Virus record (IMG/VR): IMGVR_UViG_3300032246_001342 | Location: 1 to 50,316 of that record | Reading direction: 5' to 3' (one strand) | Source: a virus | DNA: 50,316 nt | In this document: positions 38,770 through 48,485 of the stretch, in pieces | Position numbering within the stretch: position 1 is the stretch's first letter | Layout: the number at the start of each line of letters is the position of its first letter | The notes under the pieces: generated by a model | The model's database searches: none | What the model was told of the DNA's origin: nothing | Seen by the model: only the letters and a program-made list of their open reading frames with translations | Position numbers and translations under genes: made by a program

Positions 38770-41700
38770 GTTCGCCCCGATGAAGTTGATTCAAACCGTC
38801 GAATTTCGAGCGTGTCGTCGGCCTTTTTGACGGCAGTCAAAACAACCACGGGAGCACCGGCGAACGGCGCAACGGTGACGGCGGTCGTTCCTTCGTCTTC
38901 CGAATCCGCGATGTCGAACGGACCTTGCCACGCTTCGCCTTCGGCGCGCCGGTATTTGATTCGGAATTTGCCATCCTTCCAATACGACACAAATTCGCGA
39001 CCCGCCGAATCGAATTCGTCGTCCGCGCCGTTACCTTCCCACAACATTTCGGGTGTGCTCCATTTCAAACCTTGCGAATCGCTCGCCGTTCGTTTGATGA
39101 TGACCGAGCCGTCGGGTTGAGTGTTGCAATAAACCACGACCAATTGGCGCGAACCTTGCGACCACGCAATCCCGGCGATTTGAGCTTCCTCGTCGGTCAC
39201 GTCACGTTCACGATCAACGCCCTTTGTTTCATCCCACGAACGGAGCTTCACGCCCGGCGACGACGGAATCACCGCATGAACGAACCCGAGGTGTTCGTCG
39301 CGACACATGCGAAAGGCGAACAACGACGCGGCGGAATCGCCGGGAACCCACAAATAACCGTGCCACGGTCGAACACGGGCGAAATCAACATCCTTCCCGT
39401 TCCACGCCAAACGAACGCGCCAGTCGATTTGTTCCGACCCATCGACCACGTCGTGATGGTAACCGCCGAGGTAGCCGGAACACGGCGGAGCGTTTGTGAT
39501 TCGGTTGTTTTCCGGCACGAGCGGCGGTTTTACGAGGCGATTCACCGGGTCGGCAAGATCGCCCGGATGCACGAGCCATTGGCGCGTGGTGATGAGTGAG
39601 TACGCCTTTTGCGAATACCCGCCGACGATTTCGTAATTCAAACCGCGCGTCGGCCCAGGCCACCCGGCGAGCGGCGGAGTTTCGGCGTAAGAATTCACCA
39701 TCGCGCCGACGATTTTATTCCGGCCTTTGAGCACGAACGAATGGGTGACGGGCGTTTGTTGGAACGGATCGGCGGCGAGGTGTTTGACTTGCGTCCATTC
39801 GATGTTGACGTCGTAAAGGGTCGAGATTTCCTCGTACATGAGGTCGAACGCACTTCGTCCGAGCAACGCGACGCGCTTGGTTGCGAGCCAATCGAGCGCG
39901 GTCGGCATACCTTCCGCCACGGACACGGCGGGCGGGTTGAGCAAACCGAGGAACGGATTGTAAAACGTCCAAACGCCGTATCGCCACCAAGGTCCGTCGG
40001 GCGTGAGAATCGACGTGAAATATGCGGCTTCCCGAATGAATTGAAGGTCGCTTACGTTCCAAGCGTTATGGAACACCGGGAACGTGATCGTGAACGGTTG
40101 CGGCGTGGTCGGTTCGATGGTCATCTCGAACCGCAATTTGTCAAACCCGCGCGCCGGAAGCAACCCAAACGAAAAAACCCGTTCGTTGTCCGACATGATG
40201 GCGTCGGACATGGATTTTTTCGCTCGGTCGTACAGATCGACTCCCGTGTCGTCCGTGTATCCGACGCCGTAATCTTGCCGCCATGTTCCGGCGTATTTTT
40301 TTGATCCGCCGAGAACCTTTCGGAACCGTCCGGGCGTGGTCGTAACTTGCGCCGCCGAACCTTCCGCGCCGATCTGTGAAGCTTTTCCGGTGAGCAATTC
40401 CGGCCCGTTCCAACCGACCGACATTTCGGTCGCCGTGTGCGGGATCATGAACGGGAATTCGCCAAATCGCCCGACGTCAAGATCGACGACGATTGTCGAT
40501 TTGCCCGCGTTTGGTGTCACCGTGACGCCGCCCGCGCCAAATGCGAGCGTCGCATCGTCGGAAATCCACGCCGGAGCCGACCGAGCATCAAACGCAACCG
40601 ACGAAATCGGCGTGATCGGATCGGCGATGAACCTCGAAATTCCCCACCACGACGTAAATTGTCCGAACACGTTGGCTTCAATCAGACCCGACAATCCGTT
40701 TTGCCAAAGCGGTTCGGTGATGATGTGGTTTCGAATCTTCAACCGCTCGCCACTCGGCAACGCCGGATGATCGACATGTTGTTGTCGGGCTTGCAACCAA
40801 TATTCTTGGGCGGTCACCGGCGCGCCGTCGATCTTCCATTGGACCGACGCGGGAGCCTCTTCGGGCGCAAACCAAAGCAAATACGACCAATGCGGGTTGG
40901 CCCATGTGTTGAAATATTCCACCCGGTCCACAAAATGCGACAAATACGAAAGTGTCTGTGATCGAACAATTCGATTCGGGAAGGTGTAATAAACGCCGCC
41001 GTTTTTCCGGGTGACCTGCGGGCTTCCCGCCCACGGCGGCATGGGCGGCGAGCCGATCCAAGGCCATTGGGTCGTACCAATCGGGACGACGAGTTCGTTC
41101 CATCGCGTGAAATCGAAATACGACCGACTGATGTTGCATTGGGACAACGTCGGTTGGTTCATCGGTTCTTCGATCAAATGCGTGGCGTTTTGAACCGTCG
41201 AAAGGAATTGGGTGTACGGCTTGTGAATGCGCCGCTCTTCGATGGTGTACCAAGGCGGCGGGCGTCCAATGTATTCCGGTCGAAACACGAGGTCCACGAG
41301 GCGACCTTCGGCGAACGTTTCCGGGAATCCGCCACGGAACACGACGGCGGCGTAATCATCGTTCAATCGTTCGACCGATTTCGGAAGGTCCGGGATGATC
41401 GTCGCCGACGCGCTCGCGCCTTCGCTGATGTTGTCATACCGATAGGTGTCGTACCCTCGGTCTTGCCCGGTGTACGCATAATCCCAAAGCTTGTAATTCC
41501 GGCAACGGATGACGCCATCCCACATGTTCCCGCCGAGCAAAATCCCGTCGAGGCCATACGGCGCGGGAGCCGGGACAAACGGTTCCGGGAATGTGATCGG
41601 CGGCGAATACCACACGCCGTTTTGCATATAACGAAAACCGATGTGACCGGTCGAAACCATTTCGCCTTCGGTATGCGCCGGAAGCGGGATTCCGGTCGGT

Positions 41701-42221
41701 TCTCCAAGGACGCAAGACGCCGACGCCGAAATGCTCATGGCTCCGGGCATGATTGGGATCGCCATCGGAGTCGGGACCATCGTCGAATATCGCGTGATTC
41801 CACCCCATGAACCAAGCAATTCGCCGTTCAACCGCCATTCGATCAAACCGATGTGAAGTTCCCAATTTGCGTTGTGGTTCATGTACAACGCGACGTCGAA
41901 GAAATCGAGAACCGAATCGCAATCATCCGACCAATAGGTTCGCGCAATCGTCGTATCGGTCGCAATCGCCGGGAACGTAAGCGATGCGGATGTTTGCGGG
42001 TCTTCGTTAGGTTGTGTGAACCCGGTCACCGCCCAACGGGACGAACGGACGCTCATGGAGAAGCCGAGGGCGGTCGTCAAATAATCCGGCGTGAAAAATG
42101 TCGCGAGGCTGGCTTGATGCACCAATTGCATTGGGAACATCGGACTCGTCGCATAACCGGACCCATTCGACCGACAACGATATTGGAGCCGCTCGGCTTT
42201 GAACACGCGACCCGCAAACAT
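38751..42221 (-). CDS. Large tail-tip protein with C-terminal beta-propeller-like region
   Basis: A 1156-residue protein, the largest here. The N-terminal 500 residues are beta- and tryptophan-rich (GLIEWRLNGELLGSWGG). Near the C-terminus are two Asp-box-like turns, SDSQGLKWS and STSSGRTW, with intervening strands (RQLVVVYCNTQPDGSVIIKR), as in sialidase-type beta-propellers that bind or cut glycans. It likely forms part of the tail tip and touches the host surface. No catalytic residues can be assigned with confidence. Confidence 0.72.
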   Translation of the reverse strand: MFAGRVFKAERLQYRCRSNGSGYATSPMFPMQLVHQASLATFFTPDYLTTALGFSMSVRSSRWAVTGFTQPNEDPQTSASLTFPAIATDTTIARTYWSDDCDSVLDFFDVALYMNHNANWELHIGLIEWRLNGELLGSWGGITRYSTMVPTPMAIPIMPGAMSISASASCVLGEPTGIPLPAHTEGEMVSTGHIGFRYMQNGVWYSPPITFPEPFVPAPAPYGLDGILLGGNMWDGVIRCRNYKLWDYAYTGQDRGYDTYRYDNISEGASASATIIPDLPKSVERLNDDYAAVVFRGGFPETFAEGRLVDLVFRPEYIGRPPPWYTIEERRIHKPYTQFLSTVQNATHLIEEPMNQPTLSQCNISRSYFDFTRWNELVVPIGTTQWPWIGSPPMPPWAGSPQVTRKNGGVYYTFPNRIVRSQTLSYLSHFVDRVEYFNTWANPHWSYLLWFAPEEAPASVQWKIDGAPVTAQEYWLQARQQHVDHPALPSGERLKIRNHIITEPLWQNGLSGLIEANVFGQFTSWWGISRFIADPITPISSVAFDARSAPAWISDDATLAFGAGGVTVTPNAGKSTIVVDLDVGRFGEFPFMIPHTATEMSVGWNGPELLTGKASQIGAEGSAAQVTTTPGRFRKVLGGSKKYAGTWRQDYGVGYTDDTGVDLYDRAKKSMSDAIMSDNERVFSFGLLPARGFDKLRFEMTIEPTTPQPFTITFPVFHNAWNVSDLQFIREAAYFTSILTPDGPWWRYGVWTFYNPFLGLLNPPAVSVAEGMPTALDWLATKRVALLGRSAFDLMYEEISTLYDVNIEWTQVKHLAADPFQQTPVTHSFVLKGRNKIVGAMVNSYAETPPLAGWPGPTRGLNYEIVGGYSQKAYSLITTRQWLVHPGDLADPVNRLVKPPLVPENNRITNAPPCSGYLGGYHHDVVDGSEQIDWRVRLAWNGKDVDFARVRPWHGYLWVPGDSAASLFAFRMCRDEHLGFVHAVIPSSPGVKLRSWDETKGVDRERDVTDEEAQIAGIAWSQGSRQLVVVYCNTQPDGSVIIKRTASDSQGLKWSTPEMLWEGNGADDEFDSAGREFVSYWKDGKFRIKYRRAEGEAWQGPFDIADSEDEGTTAVTVAPFAGAPVVVLTAVKKADDTLEIRRFESTSSGRTWRETT

Positions 42222-42230
42222 GATTGAATT

Positions 42231-42443
42231 CTACTTCGACATTTTGGGAATCTTGTCGAGCACGGCGTAAGGTCCAAGGTCGTCCGAGAACACGAATTGA
42301 CCGTCCGGCGTTTGTTCCCAACGACCGACAAGGCCGTCGTATGTGGCAGATTTGACGACCACGATGTTGCATGTCTTGCGAATGCCAACGACCAACGAGG
42401 CAACGGCAAGGACGGCGACGGCGAATTTCAATGACGTTTTCAT
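42231..42443 (-). CDS. Small membrane-anchored protein with its own promoter (moron candidate)
   Basis: A 70-residue protein with an N-terminal hydrophobic segment (FAVAVLAVASLVVG) after a lysine, so a signal anchor or signal peptide, and a short outer domain (SATYDGLVGRWEQTPDGQFV). It starts 9 bases after an operator-type -10 box inside the tail operon. Separate control and membrane position suggest a job in the infected cell, such as blocking superinfection, rather than a virion part. That is inference. Confidence 0.72.
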   Translation of the reverse strand: MKTSLKFAVAVLAVASLVVGIRKTCNIVVVKSATYDGLVGRWEQTPDGQFVFSDDLGPYAVLDKIPKMSK

Positions 42444-42452
42444 GTCGAGGAC

Positions 42453-42458
42453 ATTGTA
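42453..42458 (-). promoter_or_regulatory. -10 box with half operator, no good -35
   Basis: Minus-strand TACAAT inside GTGTACAATGTCCTC, 9 bases before the ATG at 42443. The expected -35 position reads CGTCCC, a poor match, so an activator or weak activity is likely. The element lies just beyond the end of the preceding coding region. Confidence 0.6.
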
Positions 42459-42465
42459 CACGGCT

Positions 42466-42729
42466 TCATGACGCCGGGACGATGTCCGGCCCTCCGACTT
42501 CGGAATATCCGACCACAAACCAAAATTTCCCGATGTCCGCCGTGTCCGCGCCGTTGCCCGCCGCAAGGATGCGGAGTTGACGACCGTCGGGCGTGTACAA
42601 CTGTTGAAGGTCCGTGAGGGACATTCGATGTTTGACGGCGACGATTGTCCCAAAACCGAAATCTTGCCGGGCGCGCTTGATCAATTCCCGCATGTCGCGG
42701 CGGAGTTTTTCTTCGGTTGGGTGTCTCAT
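42466..42729 (-). CDS. Small protein in the tail operon
   Basis: An 87-residue protein starting MRHPTEEKLRRDMRELIKRA, a charged helix followed by strands (GKFWFVVGYSEVGG). Coupled by ATGA to the hub gene upstream. Function unknown. Confidence 0.67.
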   Translation of the reverse strand: MRHPTEEKLRRDMRELIKRARQDFGFGTIVAVKHRMSLTDLQQLYTPDGRQLRILAAGNGADTADIGKFWFVVGYSEVGGPDIVPAS

Positions 42730-45272
42730 GGGTGAACCTCGCTGAACATCGGAATTTGCCCGGTTTCATACGGCGACTCCCAAGCCATCGTGTAATCGGC
42801 TTGCCATGTGAATTGGCGGTCGCCAATTTTGCGCGCGACCCACGGACCGGCGTCGGCAACGTCGGGAACGTTGTCGAGGTCGAGGGTGATTTCGGCCTCT
42901 TCGATCCGGTACACGCCGTAAGACATGGGCAACCCGTCCGGCCCAACGCCAACGATCCATGCGAATTGGTCCGGTTCGATTTTTGGATGCCATTCGGCGG
43001 CGTGTGTCCATTGGATCACCGTCCGGTATTCCTCGTCGTATGTTTTGCGCGCGAATCGTTCGATTTCGTTTTGGGTCGAAAGGTGCCCGCATTCGCTCGG
43101 ACCCATCGTTTTTGGACGCGCGCGACCTTCATATCGGACGTATGTCGGGTCGGTCACCGTGGACGGATGCGCCGCGATAAACGCCGCAAGCGCGACCGCA
43201 TTTTCGCCCGGCTCGTCGGTCGTGAAACACCGGAGTTCGTTAAACGACGGGCGTCGAACGTAGATTTCGGGTTGTGCGAGCACCTTCAAATATGGGCCAC
43301 CTTGCGCGGACCATCGAGCGGCGTCCGTGGCTCCATTCGGGAAAAAAATTGAATCGTCGAGCATGAACACGACGTCCGGCGCATCATGCGCGGGATCGAA
43401 CGCCGTGGCGATGTAAACGCGCCACGCGCCACGGCGACGGACACATCGGAGGTTGCCTTTGTTTTGCGTCCCGTACGTCGTGATGATCCGACGGAACAAA
43501 TCGGCGACATTGGTGTCCTCTTGCGGTTGCTTCCAATCGCTCGCACGTTCGAACCCGCCGATTTGCAAATTGTAAACGGCGGCGTCGATCACGATTTCGG
43601 AATCGGCATACCCGGCGCGCTTGAAACCTTCGAAGAAAATGTCGCCGATGTATTTCCGGGTGAGTGACCGGAAATTTGCCGCGTCTGTGTCGCTGAGGCG
43701 TTGCCAATGGTCGTCGGCGACCGGATTGTCCCGAATAGGGATTCCCGCGTTCTCCGAGGCCGGGAGGCCAGCGGAAACACGGTTTCCAAACATGGGCGTG
43801 ACCGGCAACCCGTCAAAATGTGGTCGGTATTGTTCGATGTAGCCTTGAAACCGCTCCACGCCGTCCACGCGAACCGTCACGACGCCGTCGAGTTTGAGAA
43901 GGTTTTCCCAATCCATGTCGCGCCGCATCACGATAGACAATTCGCCCGAATCGTGGTGATTGGATTCGCGCCAATGGAGCGAAGTCCAAAGGTTCGAAAT
44001 GTCGTACGCTTGGGTCGTCGGGACATGGGCGACTGCTGGGACGTCAAATTCCGCGCCCCAAAGTTCCGGCGAATATTTCCCGCCGCCGCCCGACGTCATG
44101 GTGAACCACGGCGAAAACCGAACGTTTGAATTCACGTTCCACGCCGCGCCGTCTTCGTTCACTTTGCCGCCCGTGATGTTCGAGCCGCCGGGATAAAACC
44201 CGATAGGCGTCACGGTGACGTCATTCGGGCCTTTGGGTTCGGTCAATTGCTCCGGGACGCCGTAAAAGGTCGTTGAATCGGCAAACCGAAGCCGGGCAAG
44301 GGCGAAAGCATATTGGAAACCTTGTTTCCTCATGGCGATTCGCACGGGAGCCGGTTCCAATTTCACGTAATGACCATGTGTTTGATCGTATCGCGGCAAA
44401 TCATCAACGCCGAGGGTGACTTTGAACGTGAATGTGTTCGACGACACGCGCCGGTCGGTTGCTCGTGCTTTTTGGTTGGTTTGCGTGGCTTGGCTGAACA
44501 AAATCGAAATGAATTCCATTCCCCACGGAAGGATGGTGATTTGGAACGGTTTCGTGTGATCGACGCCGCCTTGCGAATACTCGAACCGTTCGCGCCGGAC
44601 CCAATCCGAAGCCGATCCCGTGGCGCATGTCGAATATCGGTATTCCCACAATGCCGCCGCGCCGTTCATTCCGAGTTGGATGTAATACCGGTCGCCGATC
44701 ATCAAACCAAACCACGCCGAAGCGCGGTCGATAGCAAGGCCGGACGGTTGAACCGTGATCGTGATCCCTTCATTGATCGACAACGGCCCATTAAACGCCG
44801 CGACAAACACCATCGACGACGAATTGCTCGCCGCATGGACGGCGTTCGCCCATGCCGGAACACCGGAAATCGACGGCAAATCGACCGCCGGGTCGTCGCG
44901 TTGAAGCGCGATGAGTTTCGGTTTTCCGGTCGTCGGATCGGCGGGTTCATCGAACACCGGGACGCCATTCACGGCGGGCGGGATTGTGAGCGACGACAAC
45001 GGAATCCGCGCCGAATAGAAATCGCTTGATTCGGTGAAATCATCCCGAAGCGAACTCGGCCTCAAAAGGATGTATCCGGTATCCGGGTCTTGCCAAACGC
45101 TGTTCGGAAAATCCGCCGGGAGGTATCGGTCGAGACACGTCGAATTGGGACCGGGAACCTTGGTGAGGCGCGCCGCCCGCATGGACGACGCGACGCGCGA
45201 TTTGCTCCAACCTTCCCGCTTCAATTCGAGGCGCGGTTCGTTGATGGTCACTTGGACGTGTGGCGTTGGCAT
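42726..45272 (-). CDS. Tail hub/tip protein
   Basis: An 848-residue protein directly behind the tape measure gene, where the distal tail and hub proteins stand. The region SGELSIVMRRDMDWENLLKL, followed by VRVDGVERFQGYIEQY, is like the barrel of gp27-type hub proteins, in which a measured strand is followed by a FxGYI turn. The N-terminal 350 residues are beta-rich and could be the distal-tail module. GTG/ATG signals: ATG at 45272 overlaps the tape measure stop (TAAATG). Confidence 0.75.
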   Translation of the reverse strand: MPTPHVQVTINEPRLELKREGWSKSRVASSMRAARLTKVPGPNSTCLDRYLPADFPNSVWQDPDTGYILLRPSSLRDDFTESSDFYSARIPLSSLTIPPAVNGVPVFDEPADPTTGKPKLIALQRDDPAVDLPSISGVPAWANAVHAASNSSSMVFVAAFNGPLSINEGITITVQPSGLAIDRASAWFGLMIGDRYYIQLGMNGAAALWEYRYSTCATGSASDWVRRERFEYSQGGVDHTKPFQITILPWGMEFISILFSQATQTNQKARATDRRVSSNTFTFKVTLGVDDLPRYDQTHGHYVKLEPAPVRIAMRKQGFQYAFALARLRFADSTTFYGVPEQLTEPKGPNDVTVTPIGFYPGGSNITGGKVNEDGAAWNVNSNVRFSPWFTMTSGGGGKYSPELWGAEFDVPAVAHVPTTQAYDISNLWTSLHWRESNHHDSGELSIVMRRDMDWENLLKLDGVVTVRVDGVERFQGYIEQYRPHFDGLPVTPMFGNRVSAGLPASENAGIPIRDNPVADDHWQRLSDTDAANFRSLTRKYIGDIFFEGFKRAGYADSEIVIDAAVYNLQIGGFERASDWKQPQEDTNVADLFRRIITTYGTQNKGNLRCVRRRGAWRVYIATAFDPAHDAPDVVFMLDDSIFFPNGATDAARWSAQGGPYLKVLAQPEIYVRRPSFNELRCFTTDEPGENAVALAAFIAAHPSTVTDPTYVRYEGRARPKTMGPSECGHLSTQNEIERFARKTYDEEYRTVIQWTHAAEWHPKIEPDQFAWIVGVGPDGLPMSYGVYRIEEAEITLDLDNVPDVADAGPWVARKIGDRQFTWQADYTMAWESPYETGQIPMFSEVHP

Positions 45273-46904
45273 TTATCGACCGTACCGGACGCCGTTCGCG
45301 CCCGCCTCCGTGATAAGACGTTGCGGATCGGATCGACGCGCGGATTGCGCCGACGGCAAACCTCGCCCGCTTTGTTCCGCGCGCTTCTTTTCGTACAATC
45401 GACCTCCGGGTTGCCATGCGGGATCAGCTTTGGCGGCGTCCTCTTTGGCTTTTGCGCCGCCTCCGAATGTGTCATTCCACCAATTTCCCATGCCTTTTTG
45501 CCAATCTTGAACGGCGGGAATTTGATTGATCAACCAACCAATCGCGAGGCCAATCGCCGCGCCCACGGCGACAACCGCCGCGATGACCGCCGCCGACGCC
45601 GACGCGACCGCCGTCCCAAGAATCGCCAACGCTTCGGCGAGGCCGGTCAATCCAGCCGACAACGCCGCGCCGACCGCCCAATAAATGACCTTGGCGAGTC
45701 CGCTCCGCATCATGCCGAGTAGCATCCCAAGCAATCCGGCAACGAACGCGCCGACCTTTCCGCCCGCCGCGCCCGCGATGCCACCCGCAAGACCGCCCAC
45801 GGCTCCACCAACGACACGAATCGCGGCAAGGGCGACGAGCGTTTTCATGAGTTTTCCGCCGAGCATTTTGTCGAGGCCCATGAACGCATCAGCGAGTTTG
45901 ATCGTGATGTTCGCGAGTCCGTGAATGGCGGACAAAAACGATGGCCCTTCGTTCTCGATGAAATGAATCAAGAATTGAACAAATTCGACGAATTTCCGGG
46001 TGTACCGTTCGATGACTTCCGGCGTCGCTTTTTTGGCGAGCGATTCGAGCCAATTGGCAAGCTCCACGGCGGCGGGCGTGAGCATTTTCCCAAACACCGG
46101 AAGGACGTCGAGCATGATCGTGTCGAACAACCGGTTGAACGACGCCGTCGCCGAATCGCTGTTGATGGCGAGGTATTTGGCGGCGTCCGCCGATTCACCA
46201 AAACGCAAGAGAACCTTTTTGATTTCCTCGAACGTGATCGGTTGCGATTGGGAACCGATCCGATCACCCAAACCCGCGCGTTTGAGCAACCCGCGAAGGT
46301 TGACCATGTTTTCTTGCATGACACGGAGTTCGTCGCCTTGCAATTTTCCTTGGCTGGCGACTTGCGTGAATTGCGTGAATGCCCGGTCGATTTGATCCGG
46401 GAGCGCGCCGTTTTTCTTCGCGAGGGCAGTGAACGCGCGAAGCAACGGAACGATTTCCGTCGGTTTGGCGGATTCCGTCCCGATCAAACCTTGGATGTTC
46501 GGCATGAACGATGTCATTCGCGTTCCGGTTTGCCGAGCAAATGCACGGGCTTGTTTTTCAATCATGCCCGCCGAATCGCCGCCGACCATCGCCGTTAAAC
46601 CTTGCCGAAACGATTTCAAATTCTCGAACGATTGAATCGCTTTGTACATGGTCAAAGCCGACCCGTAAACGGTCCCGAAAGCCGCCGCAAGGCGCGCATA
46701 CGACTTAACAAGGCCCTCGACGCTATTCCGGTGTTCGCGGTTTTGTTGAAACCACGCCATCAAAAACCGACCGCCGCGCTTCATCGCGGAATCGTTCTTT
46801 TTTTGCATGTCGTCCACGCGCTGTTGGATCGACGCGAGCGACCGTTGGGCGTTCGCGACGTTCGTCACCGCGACTTTGATGGCGAGGATGTCGGCTTGCG
46901 TCAT
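45273..46904 (-). CDS. Tape measure protein
   Basis: A 543-residue protein that sets tail length. N-terminal coiled coil (LASIQQRVDDMQKKNDSAMK), the conserved tape-measure core (GLIGTESAKPTEIVPLLRAF and QVASQGKLQGDELRVMQENM), and a long hydrophobic, glycine/alanine-rich stretch (about 350-470) thought to insert in the membrane. It is short for its class, implying a tail well under 100 nm if the usual length rule holds. AAGGA lies before the ATG, right after the frameshift product stop. Confidence 0.9.
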   Translation of the reverse strand: MTQADILAIKVAVTNVANAQRSLASIQQRVDDMQKKNDSAMKRGGRFLMAWFQQNREHRNSVEGLVKSYARLAAAFGTVYGSALTMYKAIQSFENLKSFRQGLTAMVGGDSAGMIEKQARAFARQTGTRMTSFMPNIQGLIGTESAKPTEIVPLLRAFTALAKKNGALPDQIDRAFTQFTQVASQGKLQGDELRVMQENMVNLRGLLKRAGLGDRIGSQSQPITFEEIKKVLLRFGESADAAKYLAINSDSATASFNRLFDTIMLDVLPVFGKMLTPAAVELANWLESLAKKATPEVIERYTRKFVEFVQFLIHFIENEGPSFLSAIHGLANITIKLADAFMGLDKMLGGKLMKTLVALAAIRVVGGAVGGLAGGIAGAAGGKVGAFVAGLLGMLLGMMRSGLAKVIYWAVGAALSAGLTGLAEALAILGTAVASASAAVIAAVVAVGAAIGLAIGWLINQIPAVQDWQKGMGNWWNDTFGGGAKAKEDAAKADPAWQPGGRLYEKKRAEQSGRGLPSAQSARRSDPQRLITEAGANGVRYGR

Positions 46905-46913
46905 GTCGTTTCC

Positions 46914-47530
46914 TTATCTATTCTGGCGCGCCGCTTCGTACGCTTCGCTTTCGAGTTGGTTGTCGAGCCATGCGGTCACGGCGGTTTCGACAACCTCGTC
47001 GGGCGGATAACCTTCACGGATCAACGTCGCCGGGATTTTCCGGGTTGCCCGGAAGGTCCAGACGTGGACCGCGAGGCCGCGCGCGTCGAGGCGGCGGATG
47101 AGTTTCCCGCTTGTTGTTCCATAAACGCCGCGCCGACGTTTTCCAAATTGCCGAGGCGCGAAGATGCTTCAAGCAACATGAAGAACAAATCGCCATGTGT
47201 TTTTGCAAGGTACGCGATGTCGGATTCATCAAATGGGTCTTCGCCGTCAGCGACCGCGATGGAACGATGAACCAATTTGATCAAAGGCACCATGTCGGGC
47301 GCGACCGGTGAATTGACACCTTTCCGCTTCAATGTCGCCGAATACGACATGGCGAAGGCGTTTCGTTTACCATCGTCGAGCATCATCGAATCGAGAACGT
47401 TTTCGGCGTCGTTCTCGGCGGACAACGTGATTTCGTGGGCTTCGCCCGTTTCCGGGTCGGTCCATTTGACGACTTCGACGCGCGCCATTGGCGCGGGTGC
47501 GGCGATGAGTTTTCGAATGATGCTTGACAT
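46914..47530 (-). CDS. Tail assembly chaperone GT, -1 frameshift product
   Basis: Ribosomes that slip back one base at GGGAAAC (47102-47108) continue in a new frame for 62 codons, from CTC ATC CGC to the TAA at 46914, giving a 205-residue protein. The extension is real-looking coding sequence (LIRRLDARGLAVHVWTFRA, then EVVETAVTAWLDNQLE) and has no start of its own. In lambda the GT form binds the tape measure and tube protein while G coats the tape measure; the same is expected here. Zero-frame product listed separately. Confidence 0.88.
47021..47530 (-). CDS. Tail assembly chaperone G
   Basis: The unshifted 169-residue protein. Helical core (VAPDMVPLIKLVHRSIAV and DESDIAYLAKTHGDLFFMLL) after a beta strand; the last 26 residues after the slip site are serine/arginine-rich and unlike the core, as expected for the unshifted tail. 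Position between major tail protein and tape measure is diagnostic. AAGGAGCAAGC precedes the ATG. Confidence 0.85.
   Translation of the reverse strand: MSSIIRKLIAAPAPMARVEVVKWTDPETGEAHEITLSAENDAENVLDSMMLDDGKRNAFAMSYSATLKRKGVNSPVAPDMVPLIKLVHRSIAVADGEDPFDESDIAYLAKTHGDLFFMLLEASSRLGNLENVGAAFMEQQAGNSSAASTRAASRSTSGPSGQPGKSRRR
47102..47108 (-). promoter_or_regulatory. Slippery heptamer for -1 frameshifting
   Basis: G GGA AAC in the zero frame matches X XXY YYZ and differs only in its last base from the lambda G/GT site GGGAAAG. After the slip the next codon is CTC, exactly in the frame of the 62-codon extension. Confidence 0.88.
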
Positions 47531-47547
47531 GCTTGCTCCTTATGGTG

Positions 47548-47592
47548 AAAAGGGCGGACCGTAACGGCGTTCGATGCCGGTCGGTTCCGCCC
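47548..47592 (-). terminator. Terminator or attenuator behind the major tail protein
   Basis: GGGCGGA (47592-47586 on minus) pairs with TCCGCCC (47558-47552) over a long structured loop, followed by TTTT. It would make the major tail protein more abundant than the chaperones. Confidence 0.7.
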
Positions 47593-47615
47593 GCTTGGTG
47601 AACTATGGCCCGACG

Positions 47616-48041
47616 TTATGCGTTGAACGCAAGCGACAACGGTTGTCCGTAAGGCTTCAAAGTGAACCGAATCGTGTTCGGCCCGGCGTAATTGAGTTCG
47701 ATGTTGCCAACGATGCCCGCCGGACATTGAACGTCGATTGCCGTCGATGACGTTTGAATCGCCGTAAAACCGACGAGTTCGTTCAAGCGGAGAACGTTTT
47801 CGAGGCCGGTCGAGCCGGTCCGTGACAATTTAGTTTCGACCGTCACTTCCCAATCAATTTTGGTGATTCGATTGAGCGGCGTTGCCGATTGCGCGGTCGA
47901 ATGGTCTTCGAGGGTGTTGGTCTGGCTGACGCTCACGGTATCGACGAGGATCGTCACCGCGCTTTGGGTGTCGAATTGCCCGTCGTCAGCACCGCCGGGA
48001 ATGATTGAAAAAACGCAATCGCGAAGGACATTTAGAGCCAT
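47616..48041 (-). CDS. Probable major tail (tube) protein
   Basis: A 141-residue beta-rich protein (ALNVLRDCVFSIIPGG, then DWEVTVETKLSRTGSTGLE and TIRFTLKPYGQPLSL) between the completion protein and the chaperone gene, which is the tube protein position. Short for the class but within range. A terminator follows, as is common for a highly expressed structural gene. Assignment rests mainly on order. Confidence 0.75.
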   Translation of the reverse strand: MALNVLRDCVFSIIPGGADDGQFDTQSAVTILVDTVSVSQTNTLEDHSTAQSATPLNRITKIDWEVTVETKLSRTGSTGLENVLRLNELVGFTAIQTSSTAIDVQCPAGIVGNIELNYAGPNTIRFTLKPYGQPLSLAFNA

Positions 48042-48053
48042 AGTTCGTTCACC

Positions 48054-48485
48054 TTATGCGATGCATTGGAGCCGGATTGCATAACGACCACCGGAAAGCC
48101 GGTAATCGCCCGCGTCGTCCGAAATCGGAACACGTCGCATACTGATTCTGTCACACGTCAATTCCCATTCGCTCGAAACACCGCGCCACGTTCCGGTGTA
48201 CCGAACGGCGTCGCCTGTGTTGATCGTGTCGTCGATGGTCGCCGCGTCTTCGTGCGGGAACCGCCGGTCGCCGCGCCTTGAGGCCGCGAAGACATCAAAT
48301 TCAAAATCGACATACTCGCGCGCTTTGCTTTGTGTCAACATGTCGTCGCCCGAAATTTGCTCGAACACGATGGCGGGTTCGTTCACCTCTTTCGGAATTG
48401 CCGAAGCGTAAACGCCGCGCGCCGGGTTGAATGCCGCGTTCAAACGCTCCGTGATCCATTGTTCGACGACTGCTTGTTCGATCAT
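48054..48485 (-). CDS. Tail completion/terminator protein
   Basis: A 143-residue protein starting MIEQAVVEQWITERLNAAF; the pattern VYASAIPKEVNEPAIVFEQI matches tail terminator proteins of the DUF3168/gpU-like group, which close the head-proximal end of the tail. Overlaps the neck gene (ATGA). Confidence 0.75.
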   Translation of the reverse strand: MIEQAVVEQWITERLNAAFNPARGVYASAIPKEVNEPAIVFEQISGDDMLTQSKAREYVDFEFDVFAASRRGDRRFPHEDAATIDDTINTGDAVRYTGTWRGVSSEWELTCDRISMRRVPISDDAGDYRLSGGRYAIRLQCIA

